From the NCBI GenBank assembly GCA_030035585.1, contig CM057462.1:95501234-95565233 (forward strand): 64,000 bases of DNA. The letters run 5' to 3'. The notes under the pieces were generated by a model. The model was not told the origin of the DNA. It saw nothing but the letters and a program-made list of their open reading frames with translations, and ran no database searches. Within the stretch, counting starts at the first letter, position 1. Each line of letters starts with the position of its first letter. A program made the translations under genes and the position numbers. This DNA is from Dugong dugon (lineage: Eukaryota; Chordata; Mammalia; Sirenia; Dugongidae). Shown here piece by piece: positions 12,350 to 23,278 of the stretch.

Positions 12350-12938
12350 AACTGTTGCTGTCAGGTGCCACAGAGTAGGTTCCTACTCATAGCGACCCTA
12401 TGTACAACAGAATGAAACACTGCTGGTCCTGTGCCATCCTCATAATCATTGTTATGCGTGAGCCCATTGCTGCTGTCAATCCATCTCATTGAGGTTCTTC
12501 CTCTTTTTCACTGGCCCTCTTCTTTACCAAGCATGACGGCCTTCTCCAGGGACTCGTCCCTCCTGATAATGTGTCCAAAGTATATGAGAGTAAGTCTCGC
12601 CATCCTTGCTTCTAATGAGCATTCTGGCTGTACTTCTTTCAAGATAGATTTTTTCATTCTTCTGGCAGTCCATGGTATATTCAATATCCTTCACCAATCG
12701 CCCGAAATGATTGAACATCAACCAATTCTTTTTGGTACAGTGACTATGTGTATTCCTTCTGTCTTCTTTTGATGCTTCCTGTGTAGTTTAATATTTTCCC
12801 TATAGAATCCTTCAATATTGCAGCTCAAGGCTTGAATTTTTTCTTCAGTTCTTTCAGCTTGAGAAATGCCAGGTGTGTTCTTCCATTTTGGTTTTATATC
12901 TCCAGGTCTTTGCACATTTCATTATAATACTTTACATG
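12350..12938 (-). mobile_element. RTE LINE with a large internal deletion
   Basis: On the minus strand 12,350-12,707 is the RTE 3' end (C-terminal region and tail, plus-strand 'GTTGCTGTCAGGTGCCACAGAG'). It is joined directly at about 12,708-12,718 to 12,718-12,935, the linker just upstream of RT. The intervening roughly 1.2 kb, including the whole catalytic RT core present at 46,960-48,140 in the other copy, is missing. Both parts keep the same orientation. Confidence 0.85.
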
Positions 12939-13254
12939 AGAAAATAAAATTAGGATGTCTGATCTTTTATGACAATAGACTTGAGCAATTCTTTATGTGA
13001 AATAGAACTTTGTACATCAAGTGTTCTTACAATTGGTCATTGCTTGTTCTTTTAATTTAGTGTATAATACACGCAGCTATCAAAATTGTAGCAAAGTTTA
13101 ACCAGGTGTTAGACTTACTGCCCTTATCTACACTTTGCTTTTTGGTCCTTTTCTAACAATCATATCCAGACACTTTTGTCTTTCCTATAAACACCCTCCT
13201 AACCAAAAGAATCTTTGAAATTGCTTTCTGCTCTAGCTAGTGCTTTGCTGTAAG

Positions 13255-13475
13255 TCTAAACCAAAACTGATGTGTATCCATACCAAATCTATGAGAGGTT
13301 TGCTCTAAAACACTGTAAAAGTTACATTAGGTGGGAGAAGGCAGACAGCCTGGGTTTCTCTGGCTCTAAAACAAAACTGACGTGTGCCCATACCAAATCT
13401 ATGAGAAGTTTGCTCTAAAACACTGTAAAACTTACCTTAGGTCGGGGAAGGCAGATAGCCTGGGCTTCTCTGGCT
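13255..13475. repeat. Two-copy tandem duplication, period about 110 bp
   Basis: The unit starting 'AAACTGATGTGTATCCATACC' at about 13,265 recurs as 'AAACTGACGTGTGCCCATACC' at about 13,375. The match runs through 'AAATCTATGAGA.GTTTGCTCTAAAACACTGTAAAA' to 'GGCAGA.AGCCTGGG.TTCTCTGGCT'. The copies differ at about 10 positions. It is not part of a repeat family I recognise. Confidence 0.9.
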
Positions 13476-13559
13476 TACCTGCCCCCCTTACATCTTTGAC
13501 AATGTTCCCCAAACCCTTCGCATCAGTGCTTGCATTCACCTCCAAATTTTACATGAGCC

Positions 13560-13970
13560 CCTTTTCTTATTTAGAAACCTCTTTCTTACTTAGAACTGTC
13601 ATTCCAAGCCCATTTTAATTTTTTCTGAACTCTATAATTCCGTCTCTTTGAGAAGACCTTCCCTAATTAACCTCATCTGGTTCTGATCACTCTTCTACTT
13701 TGCAGCCTCTCAATATTTTCCAACATGTTGCCCCACTGGATGCATCACTTGGTGTTTCACTTAGTTCTTCTCTGTGCATGTGGCCCAACTCCCGGTGGAC
13801 TACAAACTCTTTGATGCAGCTGCCAGTCCTTTGACGGTAATAATGAAAATAATAAGCTAGCATGGAAGGCTTATTATGCTCCTCACATAATGTTAAGTGG
13901 GTTACTGGCAAAGTATTTAGAACACAGCTTGGTACATAGTAAGCCATTCATAAATGTTTGTCATTGTTAG
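13560..13970 (+). repeat. L2 LINE 3' fragment
   Basis: Shows the L2 3' pattern 'GAAGACCTTCCCTAATTAACC', 'ACTACAAACTCTTTGATGCAG' and 'TTGGTACATAGTAAGCCATTCATAAATGTTTG', in plus orientation. Old and diverged. Confidence 0.6.
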
Positions 13971-13984
13971 TATTTATAGCCCAA

Positions 13985-14145
13985 CAAAGTTGATATCATT
14001 ATTATCCCCATGTCACAGATAAGGAAACTGTGAGGCACAGAGAGATTACTTAACTTGCCCAGGGTCACACAGCTCATTAAGTGGCAGAAACAAAACTTGA
14101 TCCCAGTCTGACACCAATATCCATCCATGTTCTTAACCACTGGCT

Positions 14146-14149
<4 letters not shown>
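13985..14149 (-). repeat. MIR SINE
   Basis: Antisense MIR signature: 'TTATTATCCCCATGTCACAGATAAGGAAACTGTGAGGCACAGAGAG', 'GCCCAGGGTCACACAGCTCA', 'CTTAACCACTGGCTA'. Its end abuts a CA microsatellite. Confidence 0.9.

Positions 14150-14179
<30 letters not shown>
14150..14179. repeat. (CA)n microsatellite, about 15 units
   Basis: An uninterrupted CA run directly attached to the end of the MIR. Confidence 0.97.
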
Positions 14180-14182
<3 letters not shown>

Positions 14183-14870
14183 TCAATCTTGTTTGCAATA
14201 ATGTCCCTGCAGTTTTCAGAGCACTGTAAGTTGTACTCAAGGCAGGTTTTACTTTGGAATTCTTTCCTCTTCTAAAATTCAACTGTTTCATAGATATAAG
14301 GAAAAGAGGCACAAGGACTTATATCTCCCCAGAGAGTTTTATTTTCAAATTTAGAGGACACTGAAATACTGTCCTCAGGGATCACAATGGGTTTTTTAAA
14401 ACTTCGAAGTTGCTCAGGAACTGAGTTTTTGTTTTTGTTTCTAAACTATTAATATGCTAGCTCAGACAGCCTTTTTAGTTGTCTTTTCTTCAGGAGTTCT
14501 CAGCCACCAATACCTCATATTTGCTCTGGTGAAAAAGAACTAGACTATATCAAGGGGTGAGTAATATTAGAAGTCCATTGACATATTTATAATATAAATG
14601 ATTGCTTTTCAGAGACTCAGCCCTGATCATGTAAAGTACCTTACATCTGAAAGTTATTTTGAGTACATTGGCATTTGTTGCTCACAATTGTCCGGCAATG
14701 TGATAGATGTCCTCCAGTCATGTTGCTGTATTAGAGAGTCAGAAATGCCCACTTTGTTGCTGTTGTCTCGCCAGAACTCTAAAGAGGCCTTTCTCTTCCC
14801 TCTGATATCCCTCCTTCTTCTTCCTCTCCTACCTCGCCCCTTCCCTCCTTCTTTCTTAATTGTCTGTGTC
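14180..14870. other. Unique AT-balanced flank upstream of the CpG-rich region
   Basis: No repeat recognised. 14,800-14,870 is a strong pyrimidine tract leading into the GC-rich stretch. Open frames across here (for example 14,598-14,918) have no supporting domain or splice structure. Confidence 0.4.
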
Positions 14871-15654
14871 TGCTCCAAGGGAACCAAGGCTCTCCGGACC
14901 CGAGGCCTGGGGTCTTGAAAGGCTCCCGGGGACCCCAAGGAGAAGAGTCAGGTGACAGGCTCTCTTTTCAAGCAGCCCGGGGCCATAACCCTTCTCACTT
15001 AGGCAGCTGCACGATACCCAGACCCCATCCCTCAAAGCTGCAAAGCTCTGGGCTCCGCCCACCCCTCGGGCCAGAAGCCGGCACAATTGCCTCTCTCCGT
15101 ATTTCCACTGGGGTGAACGAATGGGCTGGAAAGCGATTACAGATGCAGGAGGCACGTCGAGAAAAACGTGTCATTTGGAAGAAAGTCTGATTCCTACTGG
15201 GACTGCATTTGGCAGCTGCAGCCACTTTTGGTTGCGAGAAAGGCTCTGCCCTCCCCACCTGCGGAGGCGAGGCGGTTCGTGTGTGCACTCGGCCGGGGCG
15301 GACGCGCTAGCGGCGAGACTCGAACCCGGGAATTTAGTGGCGCCCCGCGGAGTTCCGTCTTTGGCAGAACCAGCTGGCCCAGGTTAGAGCGGAGGAAGCC
15401 GGCGTGCACAGCTGTCTTTGGTTGGGCTAAGGCCTCCCCTCCCTGCTCTCTCCCGCCTCCCGCCCCAGAAATTATCTCAAGCGTTCCCAGTTTGATTCCA
15501 GAACCCCACTCGGGTAGGTTCTTCTGTTTCTTTGTTTTAATGACAGTTCCCAGCCCTTTTGCATGTCATGTGCGATTAATACCCTGGCTCTCTTGAAGGC
15601 AGCTGGGGTGAAATTTCTTCTGCATCATCCTTTTGGGGATCATTGTTTATGATG

Positions 15655-15662
15655 TGACGTCA
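15655..15662. promoter_or_regulatory. Consensus palindromic cAMP-response element (TGACGTCA)
   Basis: An exact 8-bp CREB/ATF site lies inside the CpG-rich promoter region, between the dense CpG core and the predicted 5' exon. A half-site-like 'TGCGTCAC' also occurs near 15,979. Function is inferred from sequence and context only. Confidence 0.6.
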
Positions 15663-15687
15663 ACCGGATTGATTTTTCTCTCTTGAA

Positions 15688-15704
15688 TGGGAGAGAGAGA
15701 GAGA
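15688..15704. repeat. Short (GA)n tract
   Basis: A run of about eight GA units lies just 3' of the CRE; GAGA tracts of this kind are common in mammalian promoters. Confidence 0.85.
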
Positions 15705-15949
15705 GAATGTGTGCAGAGGGTACAGGCACTGACATTTGGAATTCCTTCAGGGCAAAAGATGGGAATGGGAGCTTAAGAGTGCTGCCTGGACTTTATGCGG
15801 CATAGATTTATTAAGAAGTTTTTCTTTAAAAAAAAAAAAAAATCCCCTTCGCAGCGAGCCCCTTAGGTGCTCCTTTCATGCCCAAACCCCCTGTTAAGGT
15901 GGCAGCGCCTGATAATTAAACTCAGGCACCCAGCCGCTGCAATAGGCTT

Positions 15950-16222
15950 AGGAAGGCGGCGAGGAGGGGCGGGGGAAGTGCGTCACCAGGTGGGGAAGGG
16001 GCTGTGTATTTGGTGACAAGCGGGAGGGAACGGGGGTGGAAGGGAATGGGGACGGGAAATAGGTTCTGTGGGCTCTCCGCGGGTATTGTGTCAGGAGATG
16101 CAGCCTGGCTACCATGTGACGCGGTCCAGAGTTGAAGGGATTGGCCAAGGCAGCGCAGGCGGTGCAGCTCGGCCGGCTTGCTCTTCCTCTGCCTTTCTCT
16201 CTCAGCATCTTCCTGGGAGCCT
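15950..16222 (+). other. Candidate 5' untranslated exon (start not defined)
   Basis: The right edge is a strong splice donor, CCT|GTAAGTG, with GT at 16,223-16,224. The upstream start is unknown and placed nominally in the GC-box region. It would be spliced over a 151-bp intron to the ATG exon at 16,374. The coding potential of 15,950-16,222 itself is poor, which fits a UTR exon. This is a prediction from splice consensus only. Confidence 0.4.
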
Positions 16223-16373
16223 GTAAGTGAAGCAGCACCAGCAGCATCCATGGCCTGTCTTTGGGGTTAACACTTGTCTCCTCTGGCTTTGGCAGCTGGC
16301 AGAGCAGACCTCGGAAGCGCCGCTGTGAGGACTTAACTGGGAACTGGAATCATATCCTCTTGTGTTTTTTCAG
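16223..16373 (+). other. Candidate 151-bp intron
   Basis: Begins GTAAGTG and ends with a pyrimidine tract plus CAG ('CTCTTGTGTTTTTTCAG', acceptor AG at 16,372-16,373). Both ends match consensus well. If unspliced, this is simply 5' UTR sequence. Confidence 0.4.
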
Positions 16374-16418
16374 ACTCCTTGGAAATTAAGGAATGCAATT
16401 CTGCCACCATGATGGAAG
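16374..16418 (+). CDS. Candidate first coding exon of an unidentified host gene (partial)
   Basis: The exon is bounded by a good acceptor (TTTTTTCAG|ACTCC) and a fair donor (GGAAG|GTAGGA). It contains GCCACCATGATGG: two consecutive ATGs at 16,409-16,411 and 16,412-16,414. The first has A at -3; the second has A at -3 and G at +4. The encoded start would be Met-Met-Glu plus one base of the next codon. If the donor is not used, the same frame runs on for about 57 codons to a stop at 16,580-16,582, so a small ORF is an alternative reading. The gene cannot be named from three residues. No later coding exon was recognised in the following 47 kb, which would then be a long first intron. Confidence 0.45.
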
Positions 16419-19400
16419 GTAGGATGCTTTCTGCTGTGGTTGACTGGATTCAGGCAAGGTTTGGGCAGAGCAGCGCTGAAGAATGTGTGCAGCTTGTGTG
16501 TGGCTGGTCTAGAACCTGGTTGCCCAGATTTTGCAAGCAGAAATGCTGCAGTTTGCTTGCAGCGGCCCACGGCTCAGACTAAAGGAATCATACCACAGAG
16601 CTTTTGCTTAGCTCAGAATCTACAGAGCTCCCTGCTCCTTTGAAAGAGAAAAGCCTAAAGTGTTTGCGGGGAGCTGAGATAGAGCTAGGAAAGAGCTTGC
16701 AGAGCAAATAAGTTGGGAGAGAAGATAAGGTTTTCTGTGCTGGGTTCCTGGGACTATACTGATTAAACATTTACAATGGAAACTTGGTTTCTGAAATTGA
16801 CATTAGACAGGAGAGGTCATTGACAGAGTTATCCGTACTGTCATTTTCAGTGATTAAAAATGTTTAAGAGTCATGTAAGATATTTTTATCTCTGCAATTT
16901 ACATCTTATTGTTGGGGGGAGGGCACAGAAAATTTGGTCCATAAGCTATAGTTTTATGAGGATGTCATCACAACAGAATGAGCAATATAAGGAAAATATC
17001 CAGGCCTCTTGGCCCCTGATTCCGGGTCTTATCAGGTTAGGAACGAATTTTGTGCTTCCTAAATGCTTTCCTCATGCAATGGTCCCTAGCCAAGCATTAA
17101 ATGATTACTTGCTGATTACCTTTTTGCATTCAATTTGAAGTGTAAAGAGGAACTTCTCCTGGGGATGAGCTTTTTAAACTATATTTTATTGTACTTAAAT
17201 ACCTTTCCAAGCTTGACATAGTGACAGGCAAGATTGCCTCAAAAAAAAGCAGCAAGCTGATCAGGAAAGAAGCAAGCAGCTCTATACTGGCTTTGATTTT
17301 CTGTTTTCACACTACAGGATGGTGTAAAACTCCTAGCCTTTCCTAAGATGACAGGCAGAAATTTGTCCCCAGACTGGATTTCACAATGCAGAATCGAAAG
17401 CATAATGGGTCTCAAATCAGCCAAGAAAATGGCAGAGAAGCCACCTCTTAAGCCAAGATCTATCCTACAGATTTTAAACATTCCTTAGAAATTTACCAAA
17501 ATGGAGTAAGGGGAGAATGGTTTGAAAAAAAAAAAAAAACAATTTAGCCTCTACCTGGCAGAAATGAATTCTTTTTGCTCTCTCTGTTATCATGTCAAAC
17601 ATTGTTAATGTGATTTGGGAAGTGAATAATTCTAGAGTCATGGCCCACAGATTTTAGAAAATAGCTTTAAAAGAGAGATTGGGCATCATTTCGCTATGGG
17701 GCCTGGTTGTGTTTGCAAAGGGCTCTGAACCTAGTTCTTTAAATATAAGCCTAAATAAATTGAGGTTACTAATGCTCTGAGATTAAACCATTTTCATTAA
17801 TTCAAAGTGGATTTAATATTTGAATAACAAGGCAAGACAAACAAAAAGAGTATTACTGATGTACTTTTCAATTAAAAGCTCATGTGAATTACCCTCCTCA
17901 GAAAAAAATCTTGTCTAGAAGTATTATATTTCTCTAGCTACCTTTCATGTAGCATTTCTGTAAAATGTACCTCCACACACATTCTGATTAGATTTTAATC
18001 TCGCATGGGCAAGTGGAAGATCTTGCATTTGGCTTCTTGCCTTGCAAACTGTGGAACTAAAGTGTCCCCTCTGAAACTACTAACATTTACTGATGCTTAT
18101 TAATAATTTTCCTGGTAATATGGTCTATTGTGCCATCCCAAAATCTAGTGCAAAGCCCTGTGATAAGCTTATCTGAGCTGCCTAAACTGAAATGAGAACC
18201 GAACAAAGACTTGTGTGGGAGCTGAACTGGCACTATTGCTCTGGGTTGGCCAGATTTATCTAACGAAGGATGTTACCTCAGCATTGGTCTGAATTAGAGG
18301 TGACACTATGGAGACAGTTGTTTTCCATCACATCCTTGCAAAAGAAATTGGACAGGTTTTCTTTTGGCTTAAAAATATAAATGAAACTAATATTTATGTA
18401 TATTTTTATCTACTCGTTGCTATTTAAATGCTTTTCAGGACTTAAGTATCTTAATGGCTCAGTAACCTTAGAAAGGCAGGTGGGAACCTTACCCAGAAAT
18501 TAATTTGCCTATCAGTGGCCTTCCAACTTAGTTGCCAGTCTTTCCGGCAGTAGGTATTCATGTTTCTGATACTGGATCCAAGAGTTGCACCTCTGAATTG
18601 CTCTTAATCTGAAGATGTGGTATAAGAATAGTTATTATTTCTGTTTAGCTCATCTGTAGAGGAAACTAAGCCGTTACATCTATTATGATAACCTTGGAAA
18701 GTAAGGAATTCCCTAAAAGGCACCCCCAAATCCTATCACTGCAACTGTCTGTTGAAACATCAGTGGACTCTGAGAATGTGTGACCACACATCTAGATAAG
18801 ATAATGTCTGTAAAAACTAGTATGTGTCACACACACACATGCACACCCTCACACATGTACAGTCATCCACACATATACATATTTCTAAAGCAGGAGAGAA
18901 GTACATTTGCATATGTGTGCGTGTATGAATTTCTATACTTCTGAAGTGTTGTAATCTGCTGCTCAGGAAAAGCATGGCCATGGCAACTCTTCAAAGCTAC
19001 TTATCTACTTTGGGTAAAGCAGTAGTAAACAAATTTTCAGCAGAATGGCGTATAGTTTAGTTTTATGCTCTTGTTTTTATGCAACAGGGATATAGGCTCC
19101 ATTCATTCAATGCCTAGTGGAAATCCTGGCCATAGACGAGGACTGTTGTTACCTCTCCAGTTATTCTAATATCAAGGAAGGCAATAAAATAATTCTTCAG
19201 GGACCTTGATCAGGTTACCAGTAGTTTGTGCCTCCATGATTCACCAAATATTTTTATTAAAAAAAAATATATATTTTAAGGGACTTGATTCCTGGATTCT
19301 TGCATTCCTTATTTTTTGGTCGGTTTGAGTGGTTTCTTTCCTGAAGAATGTCACATGATAGGGAGCTTTATGTATTATGAGTGTGAAGGGAAAGATGATG

Positions 19401-19970
19401 AACAAAGGGAATTATTTGCAAAGGGGTACGTGTATTGGCTAAGCTTACAAGGCAGTCTGTGGTTCGGGCAACTATTCTTTTTTCCTATATTATTATTACA
19501 GTTTGAAAATGGCATTATAGCTACTGCTTCTAAGATGGGTGACATTAAGTCAGAGTTTCTTAGGACATCTGTTTTACTTGTGAGGCTGACTTGGAAGTAC
19601 TTTCCCTTGTCCATGCAGAACAGAACTGGACTGAAGGTACTTTGTGCTTCTAGTTTCATATTCAGGCTCTTAGGTGGTATACTGGAAAGATAAGTTTCTG
19701 GGTGCCAATGGTTTTACCCTATATAATGATTTTTAACCATTAACAAGTATATTTTTAAGGGCTTATTGTGTTTAATTGCAATGTGCAAGGTGATTTCATA
19801 CATTTTATTGTATTTACTACTCACAACCACCTGCAAATAAGTGTATTCTGCATAATGTAATTTTGCAAGTCTTTTTCTAAATTGTAAAAATAAAAAATAA
19901 TATATTGGTGGGAGAAATGGTGGAAGAGAATTTGAACTCAAGTTCATTTGACAACAAAGCATATTTTTGA
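16419..19970. other. Repeat-poor unique sequence, possibly first-intron regulatory DNA
   Basis: About 3.5 kb with no SINE, LINE or LTR that I can recognise. It holds only simple tracts: an A-run near 17,525-17,539, short CA/CACAC patches near 18,830-18,860 and an A/TA tract near 19,258-19,275. Open frames (16,860-17,138; 19,316-19,693) show no domain. Absence of repeats next to a CpG promoter is compatible with conserved non-coding elements, but this is not demonstrated. Confidence 0.5.
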
Positions 19971-19973
19971 CCC

Positions 19974-20092
19974 CTTGTAGCCTGGCAATCTGCTTCCGTA
20001 AGGATTACAGTTTAGGAAGACCCTATGGGGCAGTTCTACTGTGCCCTATAAGGTCACTATGAGTTGGAATTGACTGGACCTCACACAACAAA
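19974..20092 (+). mobile_element. AfroSINE, 5'-truncated
   Basis: Only the body and tail: 'GGCAATCTGCTTCCGTAAGGATTACAG', 'CCCTATGGGGCAGTTCTACTG', 'GAGTTGGAATTGACTGGA'. Confidence 0.85.
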
Positions 20093-20099
20093 CATTTTA

Positions 20100-21640
20100 A
20101 ATAGTAACTTTTTTTTTTTTTACTTTGTATTAGGGTGAGACATGTTAACCTAACTGAAAAATAGTCTTTAGTTTCTTAGGTTGCATAGTCTGTTTCTCTC
20201 TTAAATATGAGTACTCACAGAACCGTACACTTTAATTCTTTTTTAATGCCTTTTATCTCTATAATCGTTTAATAGATCATTTTGAACAATTCTGGATCAA
20301 CTAACCTTTGTTGCAGTGAAACTTATAAACAGCAAAGGGCTTTTTTTCCCCTATCTGAAATGGAGTTTTATAATATTTAGAAAATGCTTTGATGTGATCA
20401 AATAGGGAAAAGCATCTCAAAACTCGAGCTGTTCATTTTATATTAGCTAAGAAGTTTTAAAGGAAATGCTCCTAATTCTCCTACCAATTCCCTTCCCAGA
20501 AATGGTGAAGTTATTTTGCAAAATCTAAGCCTGCATTTGAGATTCTAATATATGATCTATCACTTATGTAATTTCTCATCTTCCTCTAGGCTCTGTGTAA
20601 GAAAGTGCCTCCTTAGACATATAAGTTTCCATCCAGTTCCAGGAGTCAATTTCAAATCTCCAAAAAGAATATATATATAAAAAAATAGCTTATATAACCC
20701 ATGCTGTAGGAATCTGGATGATCCTTTCTGTTGGGTTTGGCATGTACACTCTCCATGTTTCATATAAACAAGTTACAGGAAGTCACCAACTCACAATCTT
20801 TAATGTTCCTGAAAGTTTGTAAGTTGGTTACTTGGAACATGTTTTCCCATAGGAATACTATATAAATGATGATTAGATTCTCATACTATGAAATCAAAGA
20901 CCATTAATCTGCTATCTAGCTAAAATAAATAATTGCCTTGAAATGAGCAAAGCACAGTAGTGTTGCCATAGTAATTATCCAAAAGAAAGTGATGGCATTA
21001 AATATATTTTTAACTTCAAATGATGGTGTTTGAGGAAAAGAAGGTTTAATTAGAGGTGAAGACAAAATCAGAAGGGGATTTTTAGGTATTTCTGAAGTTT
21101 TAGAGACTTATGACCTAGCATTTTGCCATTATGTTTAGTTTTATTTCTATATTTGTGGCTTTACTTTCTCTCAGTTAAGTTCTATCATATGTGCTGCTGT
21201 TAAATTGTGATTAAAGTCATCATGTAAACTCACAAGTGGAATTAAGAGAGGGAGAGAGAATTTACTGAGAAGACTGTGAAGGAGTTGGAAGAGAGAAAAA
21301 GAATAAGGGGTTCTAATGGATTTGAGGTCACGTATCTGAAAAAGTCCCTGAGGAGAAATTAACGGAATAAGGAAGAGGGCATAGGTAGAGAGGAACTGGA
21401 GAGCATGGTAAGCACAGGGTGCCACTGAGGAGAAAGTGGGCTGCGGGGTCTAACCTGTTTGTGTACTGACTACAGGTATTGCTATGAGCACACAGTGGAT
21501 TGCTTACCAGTGGGGGACCTGTTGGGGAAGGCTCTTTAGACGTGAGGAAGAATGAGTCTTCATTCATAGAATCATATATCATCAATTAATTGCATCTACA
21601 AGATTTTAGAAAGACATTCAGTATCCATATTTAAATACTT
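20100..21640. other. Mostly unique DNA; possible MITE fragment near 20,770-20,880
   Basis: A T-run lies at 20,108-20,120. 20,773-20,880 ('ACAGGAAGTCACCAACTCAC..GTAAGTTGGTTACTTGGAACATG') resembles one end of the inverted-repeat element at 31.1 kb, but I cannot find both ends. The rest is unremarkable, and minus-strand open frames here lack domains. Confidence 0.4.
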
Positions 21641-22190
21641 CACATCATGCTACTTCCTTGTTTACAAAGGTTCAATATCTTCCCATTTCTCTTAAAATCC
21701 ACAATCTACAAGAGTCTGCATGCTTTGGTCTTCTGTGCCTCTCCAAACTCATCTAATGCTTCCCTTACACTGATAGCCATACTGCCCATCTTGTAGTTTC
21801 TAGAACAAGTACTTTCCTGCCTTAAGTCTTTGGTGCTTGCTACTCTCTGCCTACAGTACTTTCCCCTAGCTCACTGAGTTGCTGATTCTCTTGTGGTCCT
21901 AGCAAAACTGCCATCTCCTTAGAGAAGACCTCCCTGTCATCTTTGCCATCCCTAGCTCCCAAATACACACCCCACACCACTCAGTCTCTCTCAGTCCTCT
22001 CTCTCTCTCCTCGGAGCTGATTTTCATTTCATGGTTGTTTAATGATGCATGGGCCAAATCTCTCACTCACAGGTAAGTTCCATGAGGGCAGGGATCTGGT
22101 CTGTCATACTCGCTTCTGTATCCTTAGCTCATGGCACCCAGCAGATGCTTAGCATGTTTGTTTATTGAATAAGTAAATGAAACCAGATGT
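21640..22190 (+). repeat. L2 LINE 3' fragment
   Basis: Typical L2 3' content in order: 'AAATCCACAATCTACAAGAG', 'GAGAAGACCTCCCTGTCATC', 'AAGTTCCATGAGGGCAGGGATCTGGTCTG', 'CAGCAGATGCTTAGCATGTTTGTTTATTGAATAA'. Confidence 0.75.
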
Positions 22191-22253
22191 AAATGATTCA
22201 GATGAGTACATACTGCACATTGTTAGGTGTTATTGTGGACATTATGGTGAATA

Positions 22254-22274
22254 CAAATAAATAAATAAATAAAT
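22254..22274. repeat. (AAAT)n short tandem repeat
   Basis: About five uninterrupted AAAT units. Confidence 0.95.
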
Positions 22275-22454
22275 GCTTAAATGTGCATTCTTGTTGGAGA
22301 AACATGACCTGTAAACATAAAACAATTAGGAAACAAGTCAATATATTATGAAGTGCTAAATTTAATACATGCTGAGAAGCAGAAGAAAAGAAATAGTCCA
22401 CCTGAAAATATGTACTTGAGCTTAAATTATTTTGGTGATTATCTCCAAGGAAAT

Positions 22455-23278
22455 GCTTTTTCTTTAAATTGTACTTCAGATGAAAGTTTACAGAACAAGC
22501 TAGTTCTTCATTGAACATTTAGTACACATATTGTTTTATAACGTTGGTTAACAACCCCACAATATGTCAACACTGTCCCTTCTCATCTGGTTCCCTATTA
22601 CCAGCTTTCCTGTCCCCTCCTGCCTTCTAGTCCTTGACCTTGGGCTGTTGTGCCCCTTTAGTCTTGTTTTGTTTTACGGGCCTGTCTAATCTTTGGCTGA
22701 AGGGTGAACCTTGGGAGTGACTTCATTACTGAGCTAAAAGGGTGTCCAGGGGCCATACTCGGGGTTTCTCCAGTCTCTGTCAGGCCAGTAAGTCTGGTCT
22801 TTTTTTGTGAGTTAGAATTTTGTTCTACATTTTTCTCCAGCTCTGTCCAGGACCTCTATTATAATCCCTGTCAGAGCAGTCAGTGGTGGTAACCGGCCAC
22901 CATCTAGTTGTACAGGACTCAGTCTGGTGGAGGCTGTGGTAGATATGGTCCATTAGTCCTTTGGACTAATCTTTCCATTGTATCTTTGGTTTTCTTCATT
23001 CTTCCTTGCTCCGGCAGGGGTGAGACCATTGGAGTATCTTAGACGGCTGCTCACAGGCTTTTAAGACCCCAGACGCTACTCACTGAAGTAGAATATAGAA
23101 CTTTTTATTTATAAAGTATATTATGCCAATTGAGCTAGATATTCCCAGAAACCATGGTCCCCACAGACCCTAGCCCAGCAGTTTGTTCCCTCAGGGAGTT
23201 TGGATGTGTCTGTGGAACTTCCATGACCTTGCCTCCAAGGAAGTTCCCAGTGTCAGTTTTGTCAATAATCCCTAGACT
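22455..23278 (-). mobile_element. L1-type 3' end, antisense, longest copy of its family here
   Basis: The plus strand starts 'TTTAAATTGTACTTCAGATGAAAGTTTACAGAACA' (complement of an A-rich 3' tail) and runs through the shared 3' UTR blocks ('GAGCTAAAAGGGTGTCCAGGGGCCATACT', 'GAGCAGTCAGTGGTGGTAACCGG', 'TTTTAAGACCCCAGACGCTACTCAC'). It continues about 230 bp beyond where the 28.8-kb copy stops. No coding frame survives. Confidence 0.8.

Larger units (their letters stand above)
14875..16350. promoter_or_regulatory. CpG island / probable promoter of a host gene
   Basis: This is the only stretch with dense CpG in the window, tightest at about 15,040-15,415 ('GGCGAGGCGG', 'GGCCGGGGCGGACGCGCTAGCGGCG', 'GGCGCCCCGCGG'), with a weaker GC-rich shoulder at 15,900-16,350. 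Sp1-type GC boxes ('GAGGGGCGGGGG' near 15,962-15,974) and a palindromic CRE at 15,655-15,662 are present. There is no clear TATA box, as is common for CpG promoters. The interspersed-repeat density drops to near zero here. The predicted exons immediately downstream on the plus strand suggest the direction of transcription, though such promoters can be bidirectional. Confidence 0.75.

Noticed and set aside
14654..15596. Several long overlapping frames on both strands in the CpG island
   Set aside because: GC-rich DNA has few stops. The frames overlap on both strands, none has a recognisable domain or good start context, and they are better read as promoter and 5' sequence.
19316..19693. 125-residue plus-strand frame in the repeat-poor segment
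   Set aside because: Residue content shows no domain; there is no Kozak-context start or splice structure, and an opposing frame covers the same DNA.
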